Positions 34,039 to 44,889 of a DNA stretch of 64,000 bases are shown piece after piece. Each line of letters begins with the position of its first letter. Within the stretch, counting starts at the first letter, position 1. The stretch comes from Flaveria trinervia. Lineage: Eukaryota > Streptophyta > Magnoliopsida > Asterales > Asteraceae. The notes beneath the pieces were generated by a model. It saw only the letters and a list, made by a program, of their open reading frames with translations, made no database searches and was not told the DNA's origin. The stretch lies in the NCBI GenBank assembly GCA_025506515.1, contig CM046442.1, forward strand, positions 111,672,491 to 111,736,490, given 5' to 3'. The position numbers were made by a program, and so were the translations under genes.

Positions 34039-35701
34039 TTAGTCTATGCTTTCTCTAAATTTATTACATTCAATGCAAGCATGACTATCAAACAACTGGT
34101 CTTTGGTACATACCTGAGAAGATTCAGTTGAATCAGCCATCATAGCAGAGTTTGACTTTTTTGGTGCTGGTGATTCTGAACATTTTGTGCTTGAACCCTC
34201 TTCATTCAGGTGATCGACCATATTGTAGTTTCTTCATTATTTGACATCACGAGTTCAACTGCTATATCACCTTCGCTTGCAGAGTCTTCATCGAAACCCT
34301 CAACACATGCAATGTTGGATTCTCCCGGAGATACAAATCGAAAGGTCCAATCTTTTCCTTCATCATCTTGAGCAGTCAGAGCCTTAGGATCCTTGCTTGA
34401 CGATGTAGGACTACTTGTGGGTTTATCTTGATGATTGAAGGATGAGAATGGATTACCATTACCTATCTTCTTGGGCTTCACACATTCACGTTTGAAGTGC
34501 CCCTTTTCTCCACAGTTAAAACAGGTAACTTTGGTTTTGTCAAAACCAAAGGTTGTATCCTTTATGGCAATCAGGTTCTGTCCTGTCTTCTTAACAAACT
34601 TCTTTGCCCTCCGGACAGCACTTGCTAATGCCCACATGATATCCATTCTTTCCAGCTCAGTCTCGTCTACTTGCTCGTAGTCTTCATCTGCCAGATGGCA
34701 GTTTCCAATCTTCCCTGTAACTAGACCATCATAGGATTGAACTACAGCTGCTAAGAGATCCATATGTTCCTTTGCTACCTCTACAGTCACATTACCGAGA
34801 TTCTCAGTCTTCAATTTTGTAGCATTGGCTTTAGGTGCTATGTATTAGGTGCAAGACGACCCTGACGTGTCAGATCCTGAAGTAGTGGCTTGAGACGGAG
34901 CGGCTGAACTAGACACGAATACCGTTTGAAGTGGTGCTCCAAATGTTTTTGCTTGAGGGGTTGAGTTGTCAAGTGATAGGTTCTGATCATATGGCGCCTT
35001 TTGAGACCTGTACTTCATCCTCAACTCTTCCTCTCTCAGCTTCTGAATGAAATCGTTGATATCCAACTTCGCCAGCATATCATTCTATCTTAGGTTTGAC
35101 ACAAATGAAACCCACTTTTCTGGCAATCCATTTACGAAATTCGACACCTTGTCTTCCATGGATGTAACTACCCCATGAGTGTGCAGGTCACACACTAAGT
35201 GGTAGAAGCGGTCTATAACGTCATCCAAACTCTCCTTACCCATTGACGAGAAGTTATCGAACTCCTTCTTCAAAGCCTTAGAGTTTAGAGCTTTTAACGA
35301 TGCATTCCTATCATACCGCTTTTCCAGAGCATCTCATAGCTTCGTCGCTTGCTTGATCTCAAAAAACTGATGGAATATATCCTTAGGAATTGACTGAGTT
35401 AACAAAGCATACACCTTCTTATCTGCATTGTACTTTACCTTTCGGCTATCAGTCATACCGCCTAAGGTAAGTTTAACTCCATCTGCGCCAACCGGCATGC
35501 TATACCCTATGTCTATTGATTCCCACAGATTAGGATCTACTCCATTTAGGTATATCTCGAATCTTTACTTCCATTGTGGGTAATCATCTAACGTTATGAG
35601 CTTAGGAGGCTTATTGTGATTCCCCACTTCATTTCCAGAAGCAATAGATTCTGGATCTGTGAATCCCTACCTGTGGTGAAAGCTGAGTACTGATCTTCCA
35701 T
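34039..35701 (-). pseudogene. gag: Element B Gag
   Basis: The ATG at 35701 starts MEDQYS. A frameshift follows within 30 codons. The UBN2 core (34845-35273) and a 202-codon open segment (34206-34814) carry the RRAKKFVKKTGQN block. The first zinc knuckle is fully intact, CFNCGEKGHFKREC, followed by an acidic tail. A Ser-rich piece with a CIECNKFRESID end (34039-34221) leads to the coiled-coil region. Confidence 0.87.
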
Positions 35702-35744
35702 TTCTATTTACTTTGGATTTTAGAACAAAACTGTTGTAACTGTG

Positions 35745-35970
35745 CGAATGAAAGAATGCGATTGGGCTATTCGTGCGATTGAACAATGCGGATGGTTCAA
35801 TCGTGCGACTGAACAAATAAGGATGGCTCAATCGGGCGATTGGACAGGTGCGGATGAACAATGCGAATGATGATCTTCAGTCGTGCGAATGGATGAACGA
35901 CTGAGTCAATCGTGTGTATGAGTGGTGCGAATGGGTTCAGTCGTGCGATTGAGTCAATCATGCGACTGAA
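35745..35970 (-). repeat. Word array in the gag leader of element B
   Basis: CAATCG, CAGTCG and GTGCGA words repeat between primer site and gag. At 35829-35842 the palindrome reads CAATCGGGCGATTG, so both arms differ from the CAGTCG/CGACTG form in a matched way. Confidence 0.83.
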
Positions 35971-36177
35971 GGCTGCTGTTTTTGCAAAAACAAAGGTTTT
36001 GAACACTTTGACGCAAAAACACGAATTTCTCACGAACCCTAATTGTCGTGTGCCGAAAAACGTTAACGTTTTTATCTGGAGACGTCGAAAACACTGTTTG
36101 ACACAAAAAGATTAAGTTTTTGAATGAAAAACATGATTTTTATATCAAAATCTATTGAATCACACGCAAATCAAGAG

Positions 36178-36195
36178 CCAAGGCTCTTATACCAC
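36178..36195 (-). other. Element B primer binding site
   Basis: The minus strand reads GTGGTATAAGAGCCTTGG next to the 5' LTR. It is a one-base variant of the site in A. Confidence 0.82.
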
Positions 36196-36196
36196 T

Positions 36197-36922
36197 TTTT
36201 AAGACCGTTTAGGTACGGAGTACTATCTGATTTACGTGTATACTAAACCAAATAGTGTGAAATCCTATTTGTTTGGCGATCCAATCAATGAGAACGCAAG
36301 TATAATCGATCTAAGAATGAATCAAAATGTTAAGAACGATCGTAAGATGATTTACTGCGATCTATGAACTTGGAACAGGTTTTCTTGAGTCTTTGGACGG
36401 CTAGGGTACGATTGTGTGTGTAGGTATTCGAATTGTTATGTTTTTTTCACGAATTAAGTGGTATTTATATGTTAGCGTTTTCCATTCATGCGACTGAACC
36501 ATTTGCATGTTTCAGTCGTGCGACTAAAGCATGCGGTTGATCCATTCACACGACTAAAGCTCCAGTCGTGCGACTGAGTCAATCTCATGTCACAATCGTG
36601 CAACCGATCCAGTCTCCTAGTTCAGTCGTGCGACTGATTCATTAGCATGAATTATTCATGCGTATGGTCCATTCGCATAAGAACTTCACATGATTAAGTT
36701 TAAGCACGTTTCTCAATCATTATTGACTAAGAACTATGTAAACAACCACAAACCTATATAGTTAATTCAATATGTGTTATCACACAATAAACAATGAAAT
36801 ATTAAACATTATAAGCATCACCAACACATTACATTTCATTCATACCCATTCAATTACATATATGTAATACATGAAAGACATTTTACATTTGAGCTCCTAA
36901 ACTAGGTACACATGTATCTACA
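36197..36922 (-). repeat. Element B 5' LTR
   Basis: The 726-bp LTR is followed by TSD GTGGT (36923-36927). Its inner terminus has decayed from TG to TT on the plus strand (36197-36198). TATAAATA survives at 36462-36469, with the word array upstream at about 36480-36680 (exact copies at 36563-36576 and 36623-36636). Confidence 0.93.
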
Positions 36923-36927
36923 GTGGT

Positions 36928-39280
36928 TGGAGCTTGTTTTAGTGGAGTTGTTTGAGCTAGGGGTCGGTTGAGAAAGTCCTCACTATTCACCTTGGTTACT
37001 TGCTCTAGAATTGCATCTGTGATAATTAGATCCTTGGACAAAGAGAATAGACCTTCCATAGCTTCCATCTCAACTTGGAAGATTGAGGTTGTTCTTCCGA
37101 GGCTTTAACTTTAGCTTTGGAAGTCTGAGGGAATGCACTATCTATCCTAACTGTTTTAGTTTTTGGGTCATCAGTCCTTATTTCCCCTTCTAAATCAATC
37201 TGAGGTTCTATTTGGGCCTTAGTTTGACCAACTTCTTCCACAGTGGTAGAAGGTGCATTTATCCTTTGAAGCTCTTCAGCTCCAAAGTACATCATAACCG
37301 CATTAGGGTTGGGCTTATATAAAGAAGATCCCATCAAGAACTTGGAGAAGATCCTATTGAGATCTCTAAGCTACCTTGGGTCCATTTGCAGGACAATTTG
37401 AGCAAGCTTAGGGAAAACTATTGCTTTGGGAGATGGGTATCTTGAAGTTTGAAAAGTTAAAGCATGGCTCTGTGGTTCCACATATGTTTGTCTTTGAACA
37501 CTCTTCCGCTTTTTGGAAGCATCATCTTGAGAGTTAGATGAGCTAGATGAAGAGGTCAATGAGACCTGAATAGGTACATAACTAATAGATCTCTCAATCT
37601 GTTTCTTAGTTAGTTGAGCCTTAAGATTTTCAATCTCAAGTTGCTAAATGGTAGACCTATCCTCTAAAGTCTTAACCTTTGATTCAAGACTTGAGACTTT
37701 AGAAAGTAGGTCTTGAATAGCGAGTTTCAGACTTCCCTCATCTTCTTTTGAAGAATCACGGGGAGATGAGGCAATATACCTAGTATATTCATCCTCACCA
37801 CCAGATGTGATTTCTTGGCACCCTGGTTTCCCTTGCCTAATGATGTCATTTTTAGAAGCATCAAAGGGCATGGCTGTCGTAGATTCAGACTCAGTTTTGT
37901 TACCACTGCCCTGAGGATCCAATAAGGCTCCTTCAGTAGTGGCAGCTGAGTCTACATGAGTCCCCTCCACATCAGTGGGACTCACCTCAGTTGATTTTTG
38001 CTAATGAGGGCACGAGAGAAGAGGTCCTTGAAGGCTTTGTTGATCTAGAAGAGGGTGTTGGGGATCAACGTCATTGCAATAAAAAGACTTAATCTCCTCA
38101 TATGTTCTTATCAGTAGATCAGTAAAGGATATGGAAGTTAAATTTAATAACCCACGACTTTGGTCAATGTCTATTGGCATTGAGCCTTTGGTGGGGTTGT
38201 CCCTTTGTGGTTGCTCAAGGAAGTATACAGACTCACCCTGAAGGCTTTCAGCTTGGGTTTCGGGCTCAGGAAATTGAGACTGACAAAGCTCAAATCCCTT
38301 ATTGAGGTCAATAGTGAAGGATGGTGAGACCTCGGGCTGAGTGGGTGCCCATGATTCCACTCTAGTCTTTTTGAATAGAACAGGAGGGGCTTGCTCAATC
38401 AGAGCAGATTGAACAAGGGTTCTTTTGGGGCGTATCTGGTATGTATATTTGATGGGGTGAGAAGGTAGCGTTGGCAATGTTAGAGTAGTTGTTGGTGTGG
38501 GTTCATCACTAGTGGGGTTAATAGGGATGTCACCAGGAGCCATTGGCTTAATTATACCTGGAAGAAGATCAGTGTGTCTACCAGTGTAGTTGGTGGGCAC
38601 TCTCTTCAAAATTTTGAAGATGGTTGGCCTTATTTGAGGAACTAGTAGAACAGCTGCACAAGCAAGCTGACTCTGGTCCAGCTCATAGTTGATAATGTGC
38701 TGAAGGAACCTAGGATACCTGAAGAATGTTTCCCTTTAGAGGTTCCCCATAAGGTTAATTAGCACAAACCTTGAGTAATTAAAGCGAAGGCTTTTCACCA
38801 ACCCATGAACTAGGCATCCTAGTTCATATGGGATTTGATCTCATCACCCACACTTATTAGACAAGCAGTGGAGAACAACATGGAGCAAGAACTTCTAGTT
38901 GTATGAGAAATTGAATTTGTAAATAGTAGACCTGCCCACATCTCCACCATATCCCATTTGGGTATATGCGTCATCTAGGTCTGACTTGGGAAATTTAGTA
39001 CGAGCACCTTCATCGTGAAGCTCCAGATGCTCCCTGATGAGTTGTTCAAAATGATCAACTCCTGGCCATAAATACTCGACCTAATTACCCTAACCCCATT
39101 TAAGGTTTCATTCTGATTGTTGCTCCAAAATTCAGCCATATGATTTGAGTAAATGGTAGGTATAACATTCAGAGTGGTGTAATAGGTAGATTGGGTGACA
39201 AAGGAGATAATATCATAGAAGTCAGCATCCATGGATGAATCCAAGAATGCAACTTGATTGTGCTAAGGGTTAAGTGCCAT
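36928..39280 (-). pseudogene. Element D third ORF, N-terminal and central parts
   Basis: The ATG at 39280 is followed by an HNQVAFLDSSMDADFYDIIS block and an EFW motif (38975-39244). Long Pro/Ser/Thr-rich frames follow (38001-38609, 37644-37985), then a coiled-coil segment near 37644-37700 and a Ser-rich patch. The piece 37026-37337 ends at the element B insertion. There are several stops. It is clearly related to the N-terminus in A and B and to F, but D and F form a separate subgroup without the Thr-only tract. Function is unknown. Confidence 0.75.
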
Positions 39281-39889
39281 TGTGGGAAAAGGTTTCAGAG
39301 AGATGAGTTTGAATTTAGGTAAACTGGAGGTGAAGGAAGCATGTGGGTAGTAAATTTGGTAAAAAGATTACACTGATGAGTCGGGTTTATTTAAATGGCT
39401 GAAATGGTGGTTTTAGGGATTCGATAAGGTGAAAAGATGGTTTGGGGTAAGATGTGACAGAGGCGGTAAGATTAAAAACTATTTAAAAGATTCTGACATC
39501 ATCAATAAAATCTTTACCTTTTACAGCGTAGGGCCCAAAGATTTACGTTACACAGTAAGGTCTTCTTCCGAGTATAAAAGATTTCCGAAGGTAATCTTCT
39601 TCTGAAGCCAATTTTACTTCCGAAGGTAAATTTCTTACTTCTGCGAGTAAAATGTGCTTTCCGAATGGAGAGTTTTATATGCTTCGGAAGTAAATATGAT
39701 ATACAACCAATCGCTTCTTTTGAGACTAAAAACTCTTCCCAGAAGAAGATTTCCCTTACAGAACTTTAGCTTTAGAAGATATGTGAAACATCTTCCGAGG
39801 GTTAATTTCTCTTCGGAAGAATCTATACATAAATAAATTTTTAGAGAAAGCCTTTTGTAACAGGGCTTAGATTGTTTTGACAAGAGACA
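39281..39889 (-). promoter_or_regulatory. Element D noncoding gap with word array and TATA box before the third ORF
   Basis: The gap between RNase H and the third ORF is only about 610 bp here. Words of the CTTCCGAAG/CTTCGGAAG type fill about 39545-39840. The minus strand then has TTTAAATAAA at 39395-39386, about 110 bp before the ATG at 39280. Element F has the same order (56818-57260). Promoter function is inferred. Confidence 0.5.
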
Positions 39890-41436
39890 TTAGACATTTA
39901 AAGTGGTTTTCAAATGAGATATACTAATCATGTTTATCATCCCAATAGCTGTAATGAGATACTCAAATCTTTGTTCATCAAATGCTTTGGTGAACAAATT
40001 AGCATATTGTTCATTTGAGTCAACTTTGATTAGTTTGATAAGATTTTTCTCATGAATATCTCTAATGAAATAGTACCTGATATCAATGTGCTTTGTCTTG
40101 GAGTGCTTCACTAGATTTTTAGTTATGGAGATAGTACTGTTGTTGTCAATGTGGATAAAAGTGCTCATGAAGTTGAATCCATAGTCAAACATCTGATTCT
40201 GAATCCACAACAGCTGAGCATAGCAACTTGCAGCAGCAATGTATTCAGCTTCAACAATAGATGTTGAAACACATGCTTGCTTTTTGCATTGCCATGAGAT
40301 GATCCTTCCACCAAGATTTTAACATCCTCCTCATGCAGATTTCTTGTTGATGTTGCAGCCACCATAGTCACTATTTTAGTAGCCATTGAAATTGAAATTG
40401 TTGTTCATTGGATACCAGAGACCTAATTTAGGTTCTTCTTTAAGGTATCTGAGTATTCTCTTGGCAGCAACTAGCTGAGACACCTTTGGAACATCTTGAA
40501 ATCTTGCACAAATGCATGTTGCAACTATAATATCAGGTCTACTTACTGTGAGATACATCAGAGAACCAATAATTACCCTATACTAATCTTGATCAGTATC
40601 TTCCCCCTTAGAGTCAGTACAAAGATTATGGACCTTGGGTATAAGTATTTTGGATGGCTTACAATCCTTCATATCAAATATTTCTCAAATGTCATTGACA
40701 TAATTAGATTGATTGATAAAGAACCCTTCCTTCATTTTCTTCACCTGAATTCCAAGGAAAAAGTCCATTTTCTCATGGAGATCATCTTAAACTTCCTCTT
40801 CATGATGCTCTCTAAGTCTTTACACATTTGGTCATTTGAGGAACCAAATATGATGTCATCAACATAGACTTGGAAAAGCAAAATGTCTTTCCCAGACTCC
40901 TATGAAGAGTCTTATCAATGGTACCTCCAGTGTATCCATTCTTCAGGAGAAATTAAGGCAAGGTCTCATACCACAGCCTAGGTGCTTGGTGCAGCCCATA
41001 TAGAGCTTTATCCAGCTTGCATACATAGTTAGGGTGTTGTGGGTCTTCAAATCCTAGAGGTTGGCACACATAGACTTCCCTATCTATATCCCCATATAGA
41101 AAAGCACACCTGACATCAAGTTGGTAGACAATGAAATTCTTGGATGCAGCATAAGCAAGGAAGATCCTAACTGCCTCAAGTCTTGCAATAGGTGCAAAGA
41201 CATCAGCATAATCGATTCCTTCTTCTTGAGTGTATCATTGAACTAACAATCTTGCCTTGTTCTTGATTATCAAGCCTTTATCATCTCTTTTGTTTCTGAA
41301 AACCCATTTGGTGCCTATAGATACTTGACCAGATGGTAGTAGACATATGTTCCAAACCTTTTGTCTCTTGAATTTAAGCAATTCATCTTGCATTGACTCA
41401 ATCCAGCTACTATCTTTCAAGGCATCTTCTACCTTC
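39890..41436 (-). pseudogene. pol: Element D reverse transcriptase and RNase H
   Basis: RT begins near 41447 with the SWIESMQDELLKF block and KWVFRNKRDD. Degraded parts include the YQLDVRCAFLYGD block and the QVYVDDIIFGS active site (about 40847-40875), which lies in a different frame from its neighbours. RNase H (39890-40210) keeps an HIDNNSTISITKN block and a HSKTKHIDIRYYF block. At least six stops or shifts were seen. It is a more distant relative of A and B. Confidence 0.84.
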
Positions 41437-42492
41437 TTAGGTTCCATCTATAACAAAAAAGCATGAGTACATGCATACATTCCTATTGTGAGTCTGTCTC
41501 CTTGTTCTTACACCTTCAGAGACTTCTCCTATGATGTTCTCAGCTGGATGAGTGTTGTGAATCCTAATCATGGGAATCACCTGCAGTTGCAAAGATAGAT
41601 CCAGGTTGGACATATTTTGCTTAGGAGCTTGAACACTTGGACTGGTTGTTGTTTCAAAGTCATTCAATGAGGGTTGATTGAATGAATGAGAAACATCATC
41701 ATTATCTATTGGCTGAGAGGTAGCATTAACAGTTGTTTGTTCCTTCAAAATGCTACTTCTATCTGCCTGGTGTTATGTAGTGTCACCATATGAGTTTTGA
41801 GGCTCACTAGGTGGACCATTGATTAAGGATCCACTATCTCTTGAGATTTTCATACCATCAGATCTTAAGATAGTGGTAGCCTTATCTTCTACTACTCTTT
41901 GAAAATTTGAACAAGGTCTAGGTAACTCAAATAGTTAATCATCATCAGAATCATTTTGAGTACCTGTTCTAGCTTAAACGTTCTCATATATGGTTTAGAA
42001 TAGTTAGGAAACAATTTTAAGTCAAAAATATGAACAGGGTCATTCCCCCTAACACAAGGAGTGTGCTCATTTACAACAATGTTATATGATTCCTCAAAAT
42101 GTTGATTTTTAATGTTGTATACTCTATAAGCAATAGAGTTTGAGGAATATCCAACAAAGATAGCATCATCCGACTTTTCATCAAATTTTGCCAAATTGTC
42201 CTTTGTGTTAAGTATGGTACACCTGCTGCCAAATGACTTTAAAAAGCCAATGAACGGTGGCCGCTTGTTCCATAGCTCATAAGGGGTCTTTCCATGTGGC
42301 TTAACTACAAGAACCCTATTCTGCACATAGCATGCAGTACTAACTGGCTCTGCCCAGAATGTTAGAGGTAGCTTTGAATCAGCTAACATGGTCCGAGCAG
42401 CCTTAATCAGTGTTGTGTTCCTTCTCTTAGCAATATCATTTTGTTGAGGAGTTCTAGGAGCACTATATTGTCTAGCAATCCCTTTTGAGTTA
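41437..42492 (-). pseudogene. pol: Element D integrase C-terminal half and linker
   Basis: The frame 41892-42542 crosses into the element E LTR. Its real D part starts with the NSKGIARQYSAPRTPQQ block and continues through KRRNTTLIKAARTMLAD, an NRVLVVKPHGKTPYELW block and IFVGYSSNS. The linker 41437-41748 follows. The canonical GxxER has become IAKRR, so the catalytic Glu is lost. E inserted just before this part. Confidence 0.86.
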
Positions 42493-42497
42493 CAGAA

Positions 42498-42926
42498 TGT
42501 TTTACACACTTGAATCAAATAACATGAAGAATTATAGATCAATCAATGATAAACATAATAAAACCCCAAATTGATCTAATATGATTGCATATAATTTGTA
42601 TAAAGTAGAAACCCCAATCAAATGAACATAATTCTAATTACAATCAGGTTATTTATAGTCTAGTCTAAGTTTCCCTATTTACACATAACCCTTAGACTAT
42701 ATAACTAGACTAAATTATGACTCAAACAAAGTAACATATATTTTGTTCACACAAAAAATATATATATAACAATAAAATTCCTAGTCATCTAAATCTTCAA
42801 CGTCTCATCTCGGTCTTTCGTCTCGAACGTGTTGTGTTTGACTTTTGTGTTGACTTTGACCGTGATGTTGACTTTTGTTGACTTTGACTATGTTGATAAT
42901 ATAGACTATCTTGTACAGCTCCAACA
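42498..42926 (-). repeat. Element E 3' LTR
   Basis: It starts TGTTGGAGCTG and ends TGTAAAACA on the minus strand. It lacks 8 bp near its end relative to the 5' LTR. A TATAAATA box lies at 42650-42657. Confidence 0.94.
42832..42895 (-). promoter_or_regulatory. TTGAC cluster in element E U3
   Basis: Six TTGAC cores lie within about 60 bp, read on the plus strand, roughly 180 bp upstream of the TATA box in element orientation. The other LTR has the same cluster with one core lost (about 48195-48250). TTGAC is the core of the WRKY-bound W-box; a stress response is an inference. Confidence 0.5.
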
Positions 42927-42937
42927 ATACTCCTTGG
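42927..42937 (-). other. Element E polypurine tract
   Basis: The minus strand reads CCAAGGAGTAT directly before the LTR. It is weaker than the tracts of A and B. Confidence 0.65.
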
Positions 42938-44889
42938 TCTATCATTATCAACGTCTTCATATGAATTCAACACCGAGAAGTCAACATTAGAAAGATCTTC
43001 AAACTGAAGCTTTCTGAATCTGATAAGAAAATTTATTCATCTCATAAGCTCCCCTTATTTATGTGCTCCCCTTTTTGAATGCAACCTTTGTGTGATATTG
43101 TAACAGATTTCCCAAATCTCTAATCTTGAGTGCTTCAGAAGATGTAGGAGGAGGATTCCTAGCTTGGTATCTTCTACAAACTTGAGGAACAAATTCTCTG
43201 ATCAGGTACACTACTCAACTGATGATAGGCCATCGCTTACAGCAAATATCTGAAACACATTTACAAACACAATCTCGACATTTCTAATTAGATTATTTCA
43301 TTTTAACAAAATAAACTTGTGTTTATTTGTCTTTGAAAACAAGTGAACCCGTGTTCGGTTGTACGCAATTTCTGTAAAATTTATGAAAAAATGATAAAAT
43401 TATAACAACATAATATGGAAGACCTAAAAGAAATTTTGAAATGAAAATTTATTATAATTTTTTATTTTTATTATATACATTTATTATAACACATTTTATA
43501 TCTATTAATTTTTTTATAACCGAGAACTAAATCGATCATGAGATCACATCCTCAAGATATACTTTAGCACAAAGACGAAATTAATCATTGACAAGAAATA
43601 AGATCACACTCATAACTAAATCTAATCATAGTCTTTGAATGATTTTAAAATTTTCAAACAAATCAATAACGACTGCTGATATGTTTGTCCACTTAAACCC
43701 ATGCCCTATTTTTTTCAACAAGAAACAGATGATTTGTTAAGGTTTGATTAATTACTTTAGTATGCTATGACCCCCACAATCATTTGGCAAAAACCCTCAC
43801 CTAACCTCAGGAATTCTTGAATTTTTTTACGATCTTTATAGAGCAAGGTTTGTGCATTAGTATGCAAGTGATTATGAACAGAATATTGCATTTTGTGATG
43901 AATAAAATGTTAGATGATATGACACTACTTAGACCAAAATGGTGAGAGCTCTAAGTCTATACTCACATATAACAAAGTAGATGACCATTTAATCATGTGC
44001 TGATGAGAGCTCCAGGTCGGTACTATCGTACGGCAAAAGAGATCATCACTTTAGGTCAATACTTCCGTACATCAGAGGAGATTAGCACAAACACAAGACA
44101 CATAAATACACCAATCATGGCTTAAACATATGGCTTATATGATTTGTATCATGGTGGGTGAAAGGTCAATTCTCAATCCAATTTTTGTTAGGACTCAGTT
44201 TCGTGCAGGCCAAAATTATTACGTAAATCCAGACATCCTTAAGCATAGATTTGAATTTAAATCATTTTATTGTTGTCTACTTTATTCTTCAGGCTAAGTC
44301 TACCAAGCATATCATTAAAAAATCTATTTAATTTTCTTTTACTTGCAATTAAAAATAAGATGTGAATCAGATAACAACATCAGTTACTATCATTTCTTAT
44401 TTTATAAACGCAAGTCATGCAAAAACAAGCATTTAAAGAAGATATACAATCATTTTCCAGTCATCTCGAATCAAGTTCTTAGTTCTCTTTTCATTTTTAT
44501 TTATTATATTCTCCCCCTAAATTTTTATTTTTGCAAACCTATTTTTTATTTTTTATTTTTTATTTTTTTCTTTTTTTTATTTTTTTATAAAACTGTATAA
44601 AAATAGAAATTTATCAAAGAAGGTCTTTCAAACTACACTGATATGAAGATAAGAAATAAATTATCAAGAATATGCAGTGATTGTAAAGTGAGAACTGTGA
44701 TTGTGCATAAAAAAAAATCCAGATTGTGAATAAAATACTATAACCTTAACCTGTTTGTTTCGCCTCAAATTTGAGTTAGGAACAATCTCTGTTAGTAAAC
44801 CGGATTACTAACAGTCCTCCTGAATTATTCCTACACTCATAAACAGATTAGTTAGATAGGGGAACCTAGGCCATCGTAGTCCTAAATGT
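42938..44889 (-). other. Element E noncoding 3' region
   Basis: This 1.95-kb AT-rich stretch has no credible gene. The open frame at 44343-44600 is Phe/Tyr/Lys low-complexity sequence with no recognisable motif. It carries a PPT-like tract (44509-44518) and two copies of the short hairpin motif (44014-44072). A block near 43670-43760 matches the post-pol regions of A and B, including TGTCCACTTAAA. So E's tail descends from a Sirevirus-like post-pol region although pol itself is absent. Confidence 0.7.
44014..44072 (-). repeat. Short hairpin motif in element E
   Basis: GGTCGGTACTATCGTACG (44016-44032) and GGTCAATACTTCCGTACA (44054-44071) correspond to the A/B motif. The first has a GTAC/GTAC stem (44020-44031) where A and B have GTGC/GCAC. 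Confidence 0.6.

Larger units (their letters stand above)
679..36922 (-). mobile_element. Element B: Sirevirus-like Ty1/copia retrotransposon hosting element A
   Basis: The LTRs at 679-1428 (3') and 36197-36922 (5') are flanked by the 5-bp duplication GTGGT. A primer binding site lies inside the 5' LTR and a polypurine tract inside the 3' LTR. The order on the minus strand is gag (about 35701), second zinc knuckle, protease, integrase, RT, RNase H (to 29758), a 2.6-kb noncoding region, then a third ORF (27158 onward) interrupted by element A. Removing A leaves about 13.9 kb. The LTRs differ at roughly 9% of the first 240 positions by eye, mostly transitions. Integrase has lost its catalytic core, so the copy is inactive. 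Confidence 0.93.

Noticed and set aside
44343..44600. 85-codon Phe/Tyr/Lys-rich frame
   Set aside because: It is AT-rich low-complexity sequence in the noncoding tail of element E, without any motif.
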